This document shows positions 8,207 through 17,611 of a stretch of DNA of 64,000 nt, one piece after another; the stretch's first letter is position 1; each line of letters opens with the position of its first letter. The position numbers and the translations under genes were made by a program. The notes beneath the pieces are model-generated. The model was not told where the DNA came from, did not search any database, and worked only from the letters and a program-made list of their open reading frames with translations. Origin of the DNA: Flagellimonas sp. HMM57 (GTDB lineage: Bacteria > Bacteroidota > Bacteroidia > Flavobacteriales > Flavobacteriaceae); assembly GCF_021390175.1 (NCBI RefSeq), contig NZ_CP090004.1:2528501-2592500 (forward strand). Direction: 5' to 3'.

Positions 8207-9931
8207 GCTCAGTCCGTCATCAATCAAATGACCCACTTTAGGATTATGTTGTTTTACGGTTTCCAAGTGCTCTATAATCTCTTTCTGGAAATCTTCATCA
8301 CTACTTTTTTTGGCCAACTCATAAAGTTCCGTAGGTAATAACCAATCGTTAGGATATTCTTTTTTTATTTCCTGAAACACCTTGTGACGGGAAATGGTGG
8401 TATTCGTGCCCTCTCTAAACTCTCTTATCTGCTTGTAATAAACTTCCAATCGTGCTCTTTCTTTACTCTTTTTGGACTTGATCGTAGTTTCTGTAAGCTC
8501 GTGTGTTATGAGGTTGAAACTGTTCAAATCTGCAGGACCGTTAAATGCAGAAACCACTTCTTGGCCAATAGCCATATGGTACAACCCCCAATCTGGTAAG
8601 AACAGTAGCGTTCCATCATGCATTACCCTGCAATCCTTGAACGTTATCAAGATTATTTTTCCTTGAAGATTACGTGTACCTGTAACTATGGTGCCCTCAA
8701 CGGTGACCCCTCCTTCAAATTCCAATGATATTTGTTCTCCTTCATAGATCTTGTAGGCTTTTAAGTCACGTGGGCTCATATCTTCTATGGCAAGATTGAT
8801 GCCTTTTAGCTTCCCGACAGGGGAGCCAAAGCCTTCGGGATGTTGTTCTGTGCCGTGCCCTACCAACTCTTTTTCTCGATAAGATAGTGCTGTGGGGCCA
8901 ACGGTTCGTAGGTAAATAGGTTTTCCATTGTGGTCAATAACTGAGTTGAACTGTCCGGATATTTGTATTCCTGTGCTTAGTTCTATGCTACCGAGCGCTT
9001 TGGAGTCAATCAGTTTTTGTACTCCAGAAAGACCACCGGTGCGTAAGGCCATCGTATTTGCAAAGTCCTCCAAAACCTGACTTAAATGTGCAAAATTAGG
9101 CGTGACAAAAAGTTGGGGCTGCGGCTTTGTGATATCAAAAGCCATATTGGCTGCTTCCAAGGTATAAGGCTCTTTTGTTACATCGTTTTGCATGCACCAT
9201 TTGCTTTCTCCAATAGATGATAGCAATCCAGCTCCATAAATTTTGGCATTTTCTGGTGAGCCAATCAATCCATACTCTACAGTCCACCAGTGTAAGTTGC
9301 GTATGAGGGCCATTTCACTGGGTTTGCCCATGTTCTCTTGAAGTTCTTCAATATGTTTTTCAGCAGTGTCTATTTCATCTTGTGGCGTTCCGGCAGCTTC
9401 TTTTATAATGGAAAGATGTCTCACCGCTTGGTAGAGTTCATAATCTTTTGCGCTGGATATTGCTTTACTGCCAATTTCCCCAAAACGCCTTAAATATTCC
9501 GCATATTCTGGGTTGGCAATGATAGGTGCATGTCCGGCCCCTTCATGGATAATGTCTGGCGCTGGAGTGTATTCAATATGTTCCAATTGTCGTATATCCG
9601 AAGCAATGACAAGCACATTATAAGCCTGGAATTCCATGAATGCTGAGGGTGGTATAAAACCATCAACGGCGACCGCTGCCCATCCAATTTCCTTCAAGAT
9701 ACGATTCATCCCATACATATTGGGGATATGGTCAATGGATATGCCCGTCTTTAGCAAGCCATCTACGTAAGACTTATGGGCTACTTTGCTTAAATAGTCC
9801 ACGTTTTTTCGCATAACATAGCGCCATACTGCTTGATCAATGGCAGAGTAATCCTCATAGTTCTGTGGTTTTATGAACTGTTTTAGATGCTTTGGTAACT
9901 TATCTAGTATGGGATTGGACTCGTAACTCAT
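8174..9931 (-). CDS. phhA: aromatic amino acid hydroxylase (phenylalanine 4-monooxygenase type), long form
   Basis: Pterin- and iron-dependent enzyme expected to turn phenylalanine into tyrosine. The 2-His-1-carboxylate site is visible: H129 and H134 in HEGAGHAPII and E219 in WWTVEYGLIG. The catalytic domain occupies about residues 20-300. The protein is 585 residues, about twice the length of the classical bacterial PhhA (about 260-300), because of an extra C-terminal half rich in beta-like segments (about 310-480) and a helical tail. Long forms like this occur across Bacteroidota. No pterin recycling gene (phhB) lies beside it. Substrate could also be tryptophan; the Phe call is the most likely one. 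Confidence 0.9.
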   Translation of the reverse strand: MSYESNPILDKLPKHLKQFIKPQNYEDYSAIDQAVWRYVMRKNVDYLSKVAHKSYVDGLLKTGISIDHIPNMYGMNRILKEIGWAAVAVDGFIPPSAFMEFQAYNVLVIASDIRQLEHIEYTPAPDIIHEGAGHAPIIANPEYAEYLRRFGEIGSKAISSAKDYELYQAVRHLSIIKEAAGTPQDEIDTAEKHIEELQENMGKPSEMALIRNLHWWTVEYGLIGSPENAKIYGAGLLSSIGESKWCMQNDVTKEPYTLEAANMAFDITKPQPQLFVTPNFAHLSQVLEDFANTMALRTGGLSGVQKLIDSKALGSIELSTGIQISGQFNSVIDHNGKPIYLRTVGPTALSYREKELVGHGTEQHPEGFGSPVGKLKGINLAIEDMSPRDLKAYKIYEGEQISLEFEGGVTVEGTIVTGTRNLQGKIILITFKDCRVMHDGTLLFLPDWGLYHMAIGQEVVSAFNGPADLNSFNLITHELTETTIKSKKSKERARLEVYYKQIREFREGTNTTISRHKVFQEIKKEYPNDWLLPTELYELAKKSSDEDFQKEIIEHLETVKQHNPKVGHLIDDGLSLVDHSFSHSL

Positions 9932-10000
9932 GTTTCGTTTTTACTATTCCTTAAAGATACGAAATCAAGGTGTTTTTGCATAAACGATGGGTATGGGTAC

Positions 10001-10024
10001 AAAAAAACCGCCAGTTAGGCGGTT
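10001..10024 (-). terminator. rho-independent terminator of the DUF4136 gene
   Basis: ACCGCC and GGCGGT pair around the loop AGTTA; on the minus strand the stem is followed by seven T. It sits 9 bases after the DUF4136 stop codon. Confidence 0.85.
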
Positions 10025-10032
10025 TATGTATT

Positions 10033-10632
10033 TTAATTAGCTGCTATCTCATTTGAAGGCGGGTATTTTTTTAGAATATTGGCCACAAACTCTTTAATAC
10101 GCTGCTCTTTTTTCTCAATGTTCTTCGTGTTGTTCAAAGTACCAACACCACGGCCTTGCCAAACAAGCCCTTTATTTTTATTGTCGATCAGGTCAATATA
10201 CAAAGAGCCTTCCGTTCTTGTTGAAACATCGGGACCAAAACCGCCGCCCCAGCCTGGACCCCAACCCCAGCCTGGACCCCAGCCGCCCCAACCGAGACCG
10301 CCCCAGCCAAAGCCACCCCAGCCCCAACCAAAGTTGTTGTTGTACACATCGACTTGCTCACGCTCCTTGGTGAAAATATTGACCAAAAGGTCTGGTTGTT
10401 GTGATTTTACAAAACCTCGGGAACTCATCTCGGCATCTATGGCCTTTAGGATTCGTTTTTTATCCAAATCTGAGATTTGAGCTCTATCGATACCTGTTTT
10501 GTAGAAGGCATAGGTCTTATATGTTTGAAAATTGGCTTGTTTGTCATAGTCCGCAATAACCTTTACAGAACTACAGGACGCCAAGAAGCTGATGGCTAAA
10601 ATAGCTAGGGAAAATAGTTTTAAATTCTTCAT
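10033..10632 (-). CDS. DUF4136 lipoprotein with Trp/Gly-rich insert
   Basis: A 199-residue predicted lipoprotein. The signal peptide is KLFSLAILAISFLASC, with the lipobox Cys at about residue 19. DUF4136 features include KVIADYDKQANFQTYKTYAF near the start and GSLYIDLIDNKNKGLVWQG later. Between them is an insert of tandem W-G units (about residues 101-134; bases 10230-10330), locally much richer in GC than its surroundings. I place the start at the ATG at 10632, just before the signal peptide, rather than at an earlier codon at 10662. Function unknown; the family is often linked to the outer membrane. Confidence 0.88.
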   Translation of the reverse strand: MKNLKLFSLAILAISFLASCSSVKVIADYDKQANFQTYKTYAFYKTGIDRAQISDLDKKRILKAIDAEMSSRGFVKSQQPDLLVNIFTKEREQVDVYNNNFGWGWGGFGWGGLGWGGWGPGWGWGPGWGGGFGPDVSTRTEGSLYIDLIDNKNKGLVWQGRGVGTLNNTKNIEKKEQRIKEFVANILKKYPPSNEIAAN

Positions 10633-10701
10633 ATCAATTTTTTTAGGGTTAATACAAGGCACTGTTAACGTATCACAAATATTATGCCGAACCTATGGAA
10701 A

Positions 10702-10890
<189 letters not shown>

Positions 10891-11038
10891 TTAGTCTATT
10901 ATAAATAAATGACCGGTACTTTGCCATTTGTGGATTTTTTACGTAGTTCACCGAAATAGTCACGCTTATTATCGATTGCATCCAATTTTATGGATTTTTG
11001 ACAGTTACCTTTGTAGGAATCTTTTGATATTGTAAAGT

Positions 11039-11368
11039 TTGATTTTAGTTTTTAAACATTTCTTTTATCGAAATTATGTTGGTCTTTCACTTTGGCCATT
11101 TATCATCTTGAAAGAGGGTTCCCTCAAAACGGATGAAGTGCTCATCAATCACGAAAGGATACATTTGAAGCAGCAGCGAGAGCTCTTGATTCTCCCTTTT
11201 TATCTTCTCTATTTTACAGAATGGCTGTTGCGGACATTACTTTATCTAAACAGTTACAGGGCCTATCAGAACATTAGTTTTGAACGTGAAGCGTATGCAA
11301 ATGAAGATGATAAAGAGTATCTTGCACGTAGAAAACCATATAGTTTTTTAAATTATTTGGTGCGTTAA
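11039..11368 (+). CDS. small membrane protein with HExxH motif
   Basis: A 109-residue protein with a zincin-type motif HERIH at residues 38-42, followed by a membrane-embedded stretch (about 49-70) and EREAY at 82-86, which could give a third ligand. This looks like a reduced M48/M56-type membrane metalloprotease, but the fold is not proven. The frame has no ATG: the likely start is the TTG at 11039, so the exact N-terminus is uncertain. It lies 9 bases before the next gene in the same direction, so both may be co-transcribed. Confidence 0.65.
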   Translation: MILVFKHFFYRNYVGLSLWPFIILKEGSLKTDEVLINHERIHLKQQRELLILPFYLLYFTEWLLRTLLYLNSYRAYQNISFEREAYANEDDKEYLARRKPYSFLNYLVR

Positions 11369-11377
11369 CCATATACC

Positions 11378-12283
11378 TTGTCAATTCCAAATCAGAACGT
11401 AGATTTACCCATTCTCAAAGAAAAAGGCGTAACCCTTCACATTAAAAGGGAAGATACTATCCATCCTTTTATTTCTGGAAACAAATACAGAAAGTTAAAG
11501 TATAACCTTATTGAAGCTAAAAAGTTGGGGTATGGTACTTTGCTCACGTTTGGTGGCGCATTTTCCAATCATATAGCCGCTGCTGCTTACGCTGGAAACA
11601 CATCGGGCATAAAAACCATTGGTGTTGTTCGCGGTGAAGAGTTGGCGGAACAATGGCAAGAAAATCCAACTTTACAACTAGCCAAAGAACATGGGATGCA
11701 TTTTCATTTTGTATCTAGAAGTGAATATCGGAAAAAGAATACCATTGGTTTTCTAAATGATTTGAAAGAAAGCTTTGGGGAATGCTATATTCTTCCGGAA
11801 GGTGGAACAAATGAATTGGCGGTAAAAGGATGTGAGGAAATTTTAACGTACTCGGATACGCAATTTGATGTTGTGAGCAGCTGCGTGGGAACTGGCGGTA
11901 CCCTGGCCGGACTCATCAATTCTGCACAATCGCACCAAACAGTTTTGGGATTTCCGGCGTTAAAGGGTGATTTTCTAAAAGAAGATATTCTTAAATTTGT
12001 CCAGAATGAGAATTGGAACTTAATTTCTGATTATCATTTTGGTGGATATGCCAAGTTTGATGAACGCTTGATTGAATTCATCAATGCCTTTAAAAAAGAG
12101 ACTGAGATTCCATTGGATCCCATTTATACAGGAAAGATGCTTTTTGGTATTCTGAATATGATAAAAAAGGGAGTCTTTGAACAGGGAACACGTATTTTGG
12201 CAATTCATACTGGAGGATTACAGGGTATAGAAGGAATGAATCTTGTTTTGAAAAAGAAAAATTTACCGTTATTGGATTTATGA
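11378..12283 (+). CDS. 1-aminocyclopropane-1-carboxylate deaminase/D-cysteine desulfhydrase-like enzyme
   Basis: A 301-residue PLP enzyme of the tryptophan synthase beta fold (fold type II). The Schiff-base lysine lies in SGNKYRKL (K36), and TFGGAFSNHIAAAAYAG gives the substrate-binding loop. SSCVGTGGTLAGL is the phosphate-binding glycine loop. The family includes ACC deaminases and D-cysteine desulfhydrases and cannot be separated by eye; D-cysteine or D-amino acid breakdown is as likely as ACC use. The start is a TTG (11378) because no in-frame ATG precedes the first conserved block. Its stop overlaps the next start by 4 bases (ATGA). Confidence 0.88.
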   Translation: MSIPNQNVDLPILKEKGVTLHIKREDTIHPFISGNKYRKLKYNLIEAKKLGYGTLLTFGGAFSNHIAAAAYAGNTSGIKTIGVVRGEELAEQWQENPTLQLAKEHGMHFHFVSRSEYRKKNTIGFLNDLKESFGECYILPEGGTNELAVKGCEEILTYSDTQFDVVSSCVGTGGTLAGLINSAQSHQTVLGFPALKGDFLKEDILKFVQNENWNLISDYHFGGYAKFDERLIEFINAFKKETEIPLDPIYTGKMLFGILNMIKKGVFEQGTRILAIHTGGLQGIEGMNLVLKKKNLPLLDL

Positions 12284-13134
12284 TCAGGAGAATAGCATTT
12301 GTTTTGGTAACGGCCTTGTTATTGGCAAGCTGTGGAGCAAAAAAAAGAACGGCAAACAGAGAAAGAAAAACTTCGGTTGCCAAAACCAAAGAAACCAGAG
12401 GCCAAAACACCAAGATTTCCGATAGCAATAGTGAAGCTTCAGGATTGTATGTGTTGCCCGAAGATTCCGGAAAGTTTGTGAAGTTTCCAATTGCAAATAC
12501 CCAGGAATATATCGAGACCTTTGCAGAAATCGCACAATTTGAAATGCGAGCCTATGGTATTCCTGCCAGTATTACCCTTGCACAAGGTATTTTGGAGAGT
12601 GGCTCGGGTAAAGGAGCACTGACTCTCAAAACAAATAATCACTTTGGCATTAAATGCCACACAGGATGGGAAGGAGAGTTCGATTTTCATGACGACGACG
12701 AACGCGGTGAGTGCTTTAGAAAGTACAACCACCCTATGTATTCCTTTAGGGACCATAGTATTTTCCTCTCCTCACGCTCCCGCTATAAGTTTCTGTTCAA
12801 TTACAGAAGGGATGATTACAAAAAATGGGCGTATGGGCTAAGGCAAGCAGGATATGCCACGGACCGTAAATATCCGCAAAAGCTCATTGCACTCATTGAG
12901 CGTTATGATTTGGACAGGTACGATGATGAGGTAGTAGATGCTGGCTTGGACACCGTGCGCAAACCAAAAAAATATAATGTTTTTACCCATACCGTAGAAA
13001 GAGGGGATACACTATATGCCATCTCCAGAAAATATGAAATATCCGTAGACGAACTTATGCGAATCAACCGACTTCGTTCCACGAACTTATCTATTGGACA
13101 GGTTTTGAACATCAGAAAAGAAAAATCAAAATAG
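12280..13134 (+). CDS. glucosaminidase-LysM lipoprotein (peptidoglycan hydrolase)
   Basis: A 284-residue predicted lipoprotein with signal peptide ending LLLASC (Cys18). The mannosyl-glycoprotein endo-beta-N-acetylglucosaminidase-like domain (about 75-215) contains [17 protein letters not shown], where E106 is the likely catalytic acid, followed by NNHFGIKCH and [16 protein letters not shown] single LysM repeat (about 237-281, [16 protein letters not shown]) binds peptidoglycan. It should cut glycan strands in the periplasm, like FlgJ/Auto-type hydrolases. It is translationally coupled to the PLP enzyme upstream by a 4-base overlap, although the two have no obvious shared pathway. Confidence 0.92.
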   Translation: MIRRIAFVLVTALLLASCGAKKRTANRERKTSVAKTKETRGQNTKISDSNSEASGLYVLPEDSGKFVKFPIANTQEYIETFAEIAQFEMRAYGIPASITLAQGILESGSGKGALTLKTNNHFGIKCHTGWEGEFDFHDDDERGECFRKYNHPMYSFRDHSIFLSSRSRYKFLFNYRRDDYKKWAYGLRQAGYATDRKYPQKLIALIERYDLDRYDDEVVDAGLDTVRKPKKYNVFTHTVERGDTLYAISRKYEISVDELMRINRLRSTNLSIGQVLNIRKEKSK

Positions 13135-13178
13135 CACGTGGCTTTACATCAAAGTGCAACCATTATAATCCTTTATAC

Positions 13179-14456
13179 ATGATTTACCAAAGAAGCAGTG
13201 CCTTGTTTCAAGAAGCAAAAAAATATATTCCAGGAGGGGTAAATTCACCGGTTAGGGCGTTTAAGGCGGTAGGGGGCGACCCAATTTTTGTAAAAGAAGC
13301 CAAAGGCGCTTATTTGTATGATGAGGACGGTAACCGATTGATAGATTATATAGCTTCATGGGGGCCACTGATTTTGGGCCATGCCTATGAACCCGTAATC
13401 AATGCCGTGGTCGAAAAAGCTCAAAAAGGTACTTCGTTTGGAATGCCAACCGAGATTGAAACCGAATTGGCGAAACTTGCCGTTTCCATGGTACCCAATA
13501 TTGATAAGATACGTTTTGTAAATAGTGGTACCGAAGCTTGCATGAGTGCAGTGCGGTTAGCACGTGGATATACCGGAAAAGATAAAATCATCAAATTCGC
13601 TGGTTGCTACCACGGCCATTCCGATTCATTTTTGATTCAGGCTGGGAGCGGGGCAGTTACTTTTGGAAGTCCAAACAGTCCAGGTGTGACCCAAGGAACT
13701 GCAAAAGATACGTTGTTGGCAAATTACAATGATTTGGAGGGCGTTGAAGCACTGGCCGAGGCGAACAAAGGAGAAATATCAGCAATAATAATTGAACCTG
13801 TAGCAGGGAATATGGGTTGTATCGTACCTACGGAAGAATTTATCCATGGGTTACGAAAATTATGTACTAAAGAAGGTATTTTGTTGCTTTTTGATGAGGT
13901 AATGACTGGGTTTCGATTAGCAAAAGGAGGTGCCCAAGAAGCATTGGGAGTCGATGCCGATATCCTTATGTTCGGTAAGGTCATTGGAGGCGGGCTTCCC
14001 GTTGGTGCATTTGCTGCTAAAACCGAAATCATGTCGCATTTAGCGCCAGAGGGACCTGTTTACCAAGCCGGAACCTTGAGCGGAAACCCATTGGCAATGA
14101 GCGCTGGGTTGGCCATGCTTACATCCCTGAACAACAAACCAGAAGTTTTTACAAACTTGGACGAGAAAACTGAATACCTGCATAAAGGCATTGCCAACAT
14201 TTTGACAGAAAAAGGCGTTGCCCACCAAATTAACCGCTTTGGTAGTATGGTCTCCGTTCATTTTACTGAAGAACCCGTTGTTGATTTTATTTCTTCAGCA
14301 AAAGGAAATAACGATATGTTTAAAAAGTACTTTCACGGTATGCTGGAGCAGGGGGTTTATTTACCACCCTCGGCTTTTGAAAGTTATTTTTTAAACGATG
14401 CCATTAGTTATGCCGATTTGGATTTCACTATAGAGGCGGTCAAAAAAGCTTTTTGA
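13179..14456 (+). CDS. hemL: glutamate-1-semialdehyde 2,1-aminomutase
   Basis: Converts glutamate-1-semialdehyde to 5-aminolevulinate in the C5 route to heme. The 425-residue length is normal for the family. Motifs: [17 protein letters not shown] at the N-terminus, [17 protein letters not shown] for phosphate binding, [12 protein letters not shown] with the PLP-pyridine Asp, and the Schiff-base lysine K267 in [14 protein letters not shown]. The gene is 44 bases after the glucosaminidase gene and may be in the same transcript. Its end is 20 bases from the convergent GH3 gene, with no obvious hairpin between them. Confidence 0.97.
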   Translation: MIYQRSSALFQEAKKYIPGGVNSPVRAFKAVGGDPIFVKEAKGAYLYDEDGNRLIDYIASWGPLILGHAYEPVINAVVEKAQKGTSFGMPTEIETELAKLAVSMVPNIDKIRFVNSGTEACMSAVRLARGYTGKDKIIKFAGCYHGHSDSFLIQAGSGAVTFGSPNSPGVTQGTAKDTLLANYNDLEGVEALAEANKGEISAIIIEPVAGNMGCIVPTEEFIHGLRKLCTKEGILLLFDEVMTGFRLAKGGAQEALGVDADILMFGKVIGGGLPVGAFAAKTEIMSHLAPEGPVYQAGTLSGNPLAMSAGLAMLTSLNNKPEVFTNLDEKTEYLHKGIANILTEKGVAHQINRFGSMVSVHFTEEPVVDFISSAKGNNDMFKKYFHGMLEQGVYLPPSAFESYFLNDAISYADLDFTIEAVKKAF

Positions 14457-14476
14457 TCAAACATTTTGGTTTTTGT

Positions 14477-16771
14477 TTATTTTGAAGTTTCTTCCATAAT
14501 TTCTTGGACGGAAAATGTTGTTTTTAATAAATCACGCTCTGCTGAAGAACTACCTACATAAACTTCATAGTCCATAGCTTCAATTTGCCATGCTTTTGCT
14601 TCAGGGTTGTACCAGGCCATATCATCTACGTTTACTTCCAGCATGATTTTTTTGGTTTCCATGGGGGCAAATGCTACTTTTTTAAAATCCCTTAATAATT
14701 TTACAGGTCGGTCTATCTTGGAGTTTTTGAAACCAATATATAGTTGTACGACCTCTTTTGCAGTCATGTTCCCTTTATTGGTTACATTGACTTCCACTTG
14801 CAAAACATCGCTTTTGGATAGCTTTGGTTGGATGACCTTTAAGGAATCATAAACGAAATTTGTATAGCCCATACCAAACCCAAAAGGATAAGCTGGCCGA
14901 ATACTCTTTTTGTCGAATAAGGTATACCCATGGTAGTACTCATATTCTATTTCCTTTGTGTAGGGCGTAAAGTATGGATAGTCTTTGGTATCCTTTGCAA
15001 TGGTAAAGGGTAATTTCCCACTGGGACTCACTTTTCCGTATAAAATGTTTGCCAATGCGGTACCACCTTCCATGCCGCTATACCATGAAAATAGGATGGC
15101 GGGTACTTTATCTTTCCAAGAAGTCATATCTATGGCACTTCCCCCAACGTATACCAGGGCTAAATTTTTGTTTTCAGGAGCAATAGCTTCAATGAGGTTT
15201 TCGTCCAAATTGGAAAGACGAAGGTCCGTTCGGTCACCCCCAATAATCATCCCTTCAGGAGCTTTGCCATTATTTGCGGACTCAACCATTTTTTCACGGT
15301 CTAATATAATGTACTCTCCCTCATCCTCATGGGTAAAACCTACAATCATAATAACTTCATCCGCTTTTTTTGCAAGTTCTTTGGCACTGTTCAAATCACT
15401 GCCGTCATTTAGAACTACGGTATTTCCCAATTTTTCTTGGTATTTTTTGATGCCTTCATAAGGAGTTTCAACGTATATGGGCGTGGAATCACTGCTTCCA
15501 TGGTCACCTGTATTTTCCAAATCTGCCAATCTGCCTATGACCGCTATGGTTTTGCCCTGTTTTTGCTCGAAAGGCAATATGTTATCGTTTTTTAATAGTA
15601 CCATACTCTCCTCGGCTACTTTTCGTGCGAGGTCCAAACTCGATTGTTTGCCGATACTTTCATAGGTATAGTTGTGATCATCTTCACCTAGAGCGTATTT
15701 GAGCCGTGTCCTTAACGATTCCACCACAAGTTTATCAATATCCGTTTCGGTAATCTCACCCTTTTCAATTGCTTCTTTTAATAGTTCTGGCTTATAGGCC
15801 TGTTTAAATGGCATCTCAACATTTAGACCGGCTTTTACACCTTTAACGCCATCATAGAGTCCCATAAGCCAATCCGTAGATACAAAACCTTCAAACCCCC
15901 AGTCATTTCTAAGAATGTCCGTTAATAGATATTTGTTTTCACCACAAAATTTACCATTTACCGAATTGTAGGCACTCATTATGGATGCAGGTTTTCCATC
16001 TTGTATCGTTTTCTTCCAATGTGGTAGATAGACTTCTCGTAATGTTCGTTCATCTACTTTTACATCGACGACCCAACGAGAATTTTCGATACTATTTAAG
16101 GCGAAGTGCTTGGGACAGGCCATTATGTTGTTATCCTCTAAACCTTTGACAGCGGCAACACCGAACTCGCCCAATAACCAGGGATCTTCTCCATAGGTTT
16201 CCTGGGCTCTTCCCCAACCGGGATGGCGTAACAGATTAATACACGGAGTAGCTCCGTAATTGACTTTATTTGCTCGCATTTCTGATGAGATTACCTTATG
16301 TATTTCGTATTCCAGTTCGGGATTCCATGAGGCGCCCCTTGCCATTCCTACAGGGAATGTGGTTACCCCGTTAACATCCTTGTCCAATACCCTTGCACCA
16401 CGGGGACCATCAGAAAGTACCCAGGGTGGAATGCCCAGTCTGTCATTTTTACCTACATAAATATGGGCGAACCGCTCGTTGAACAGCATATTAATGACTA
16501 ATTTGGTAAGGCCGCTACCATAATTCTCACCATACATTTGCGAAACTTTTTCCTCAAAGTCCATTTGGGAGACCAATTGTTTCGCTACGTTTTCAAAATC
16601 GCCTTTGGAAAGTTCTGTTTTTAGGTCTTCGTTGGTTACAAACAGGGAGTGCATCTTATAATGTGTATTCCTGAAATACAAAAACCCTCCTACGATTAAA
16701 AGTATACCAACCAACAGACCAGCCCCTTTTAAAATACGTAACCCCCATTTCTTTATTTTTTTATTGCCCAT
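14477..16771 (-). CDS. glycoside hydrolase family 3 (beta-glucosidase-like), membrane anchored
   Basis: A 764-residue GH3 enzyme. The start is the ATG at 16771, directly before MGNKKIKKWG and a membrane segment (about 10-32); an earlier codon at 16819 would run through the operator and is rejected. The GH3 N-terminal TIM-barrel domain includes PPWVLSDGPRG and CPKHFALN, with the probable nucleophile Asp in FVSTDW. The alpha/beta sandwich domain and a fibronectin III-like C-terminal domain (VVQLYIGF...) follow. It should release glucose or a related sugar from beta-linked oligosaccharides in the periplasm, facing out from the inner membrane. It is divergent from the NUDIX-type regulator and is probably controlled by it. 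Confidence 0.93.
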   Translation of the reverse strand: MGNKKIKKWGLRILKGAGLLVGILLIVGGFLYFRNTHYKMHSLFVTNEDLKTELSKGDFENVAKQLVSQMDFEEKVSQMYGENYGSGLTKLVINMLFNERFAHIYVGKNDRLGIPPWVLSDGPRGARVLDKDVNGVTTFPVGMARGASWNPELEYEIHKVISSEMRANKVNYGATPCINLLRHPGWGRAQETYGEDPWLLGEFGVAAVKGLEDNNIMACPKHFALNSIENSRWVVDVKVDERTLREVYLPHWKKTIQDGKPASIMSAYNSVNGKFCGENKYLLTDILRNDWGFEGFVSTDWLMGLYDGVKGVKAGLNVEMPFKQAYKPELLKEAIEKGEITETDIDKLVVESLRTRLKYALGEDDHNYTYESIGKQSSLDLARKVAEESMVLLKNDNILPFEQKQGKTIAVIGRLADLENTGDHGSSDSTPIYVETPYEGIKKYQEKLGNTVVLNDGSDLNSAKELAKKADEVIMIVGFTHEDEGEYIILDREKMVESANNGKAPEGMIIGGDRTDLRLSNLDENLIEAIAPENKNLALVYVGGSAIDMTSWKDKVPAILFSWYSGMEGGTALANILYGKVSPSGKLPFTIAKDTKDYPYFTPYTKEIEYEYYHGYTLFDKKSIRPAYPFGFGMGYTNFVYDSLKVIQPKLSKSDVLQVEVNVTNKGNMTAKEVVQLYIGFKNSKIDRPVKLLRDFKKVAFAPMETKKIMLEVNVDDMAWYNPEAKAWQIEAMDYEVYVGSSSAERDLLKTTFSVQEIMEETSK

Positions 16772-16820
16772 TTGTGTCGTTTTGCCACAAATATAATTAA
16801 ATGTGGCGGAACGACACAAA
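16771..16820. promoter_or_regulatory. 50-bp inverted-repeat operator between GH3 and NUDIX regulator
   Basis: Left arm TTTGTGTCGTTTTGCCACA (16771-16789) and right arm TGTGGCGGAACGACACAAA (16802-16820) are reverse complements at 17 of 19 positions, with a 12-base AT spacer. Each arm also contains TGTG-N9-CACA. The GH3 start codon touches the left arm and both predicted promoters lie in or next to the repeat. Confidence 0.75.
16788..16795 (-). promoter_or_regulatory. -7 promoter box for the GH3 gene
   Basis: TATATTTG on the minus strand, a full TAnnTTTG match, located in the spacer and inner edge of the inverted-repeat operator. The 5' leader to the GH3 start would be about 10 bases. Confidence 0.5.
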
Positions 16821-16824
16821 TTAT

Positions 16825-16832
16825 TATCTTTG
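16825..16832 (+). promoter_or_regulatory. -7 promoter box for the NUDIX regulator gene
   Basis: TATCTTTG matches TAnnTTTG and ends 4 bases before the start codon at 16837. If it is real, the mRNA would be nearly leaderless. It lies just outside the right operator arm. Confidence 0.4.
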
Positions 16833-16836
16833 TCTA

Positions 16837-17571
16837 ATGGATATCACTCAGTTTTTAAAAAATGGAGCTAGTTTTTTCTTGCCAAATATTTCTGTTGACA
16901 TCGTGATTTTAGGCTTTAAAGATGGTGAGTTGAAGGTTCTGTTACAGGAGTTTGATGGTAAATGGTGCCTGCCCGGTGGTTATGTCTTTAAAGAAGAGGC
17001 TGTTTGTGATGCGGCAGTGCGTGTACTTGAAGAAAGAACGGGGATACAGCAACCTTTTTTACGGCTTTTTCAGGTTTTTGGGGATAGTAATCGAAGTTTT
17101 GCGGAAGAGTTTAAAGGGTTGATGAAGCGTATTGGCCAAGAGTGGCAACCCGACCTATGGATTAACCAACGTTTTGTGACAATGGCCCATTATGCATTGG
17201 TCAATATTGAGGAAGTGAAGCCAACAGGCGGAATTTTTTCAATGCACCATGATTGGTTTTTAGTGGATAGCTTACCCACCATGTTGATGGATCATGCCGA
17301 AATTATTGCTGCTTCAAAAAATCAATTGCGGCGCGATATTACTTTGGAGCACATTTCGTTTAATCTGCTTCCGGAAGAATTCACCATGCCCGAATTACAA
17401 CGAATCCATGAAGCGATTTTGGGTAAAAAATTGGAGCGAAGTCGTTTTCAAAAGAAAATGTTATCCCTCAATGTTTTGGAGCGCCTACCCAAACCAAAAG
17501 AGGATGCACCCCGTCGAAAACCGTTTTTGTATAAGGTCAAGGAAGAATCCGTAGAGAATCAAACCGTATAA
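16837..17571 (+). CDS. NUDIX-domain transcriptional regulator (NrtR/AraR-like)
   Basis: A 244-residue protein with a NUDIX domain (about 18-160) and a C-terminal winged-helix-like DNA-binding region (about 170-235, LLPEEFTMPELQRIHEAILG). The NUDIX box GGYVFKEEAVCDAAVRVLEE (residues 47-66) is degenerate: the REUxEExGU core reads RVLEERTGI, so two metal-binding acidic residues are absent. That fits NrtR-type proteins, which use the domain as a sugar-nucleotide or ADP-ribose sensor rather than an enzyme. Start is the ATG at 16837 (MDITQF); the earlier codon at 16801 lies in the operator. It probably represses the divergent GH3 gene through the operator at 16771-16820. Confidence 0.85.
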   Translation: MDITQFLKNGASFFLPNISVDIVILGFKDGELKVLLQEFDGKWCLPGGYVFKEEAVCDAAVRVLEERTGIQQPFLRLFQVFGDSNRSFAEEFKGLMKRIGQEWQPDLWINQRFVTMAHYALVNIEEVKPTGGIFSMHHDWFLVDSLPTMLMDHAEIIAASKNQLRRDITLEHISFNLLPEEFTMPELQRIHEAILGKKLERSRFQKKMLSLNVLERLPKPKEDAPRRKPFLYKVKEESVENQTV

Positions 17572-17611
17572 GATTGTGTTTAGCTTTGGTTTTGGAAGAG
17601 TGTCAGTTTTT

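Noticed and set aside
10079..10480. Plus-strand proline-rich frame opposite the DUF4136 gene
   Set aside because: Proline richness is the reverse strand of the W-G repeat; the minus frame has a lipoprotein signal and family motifs.
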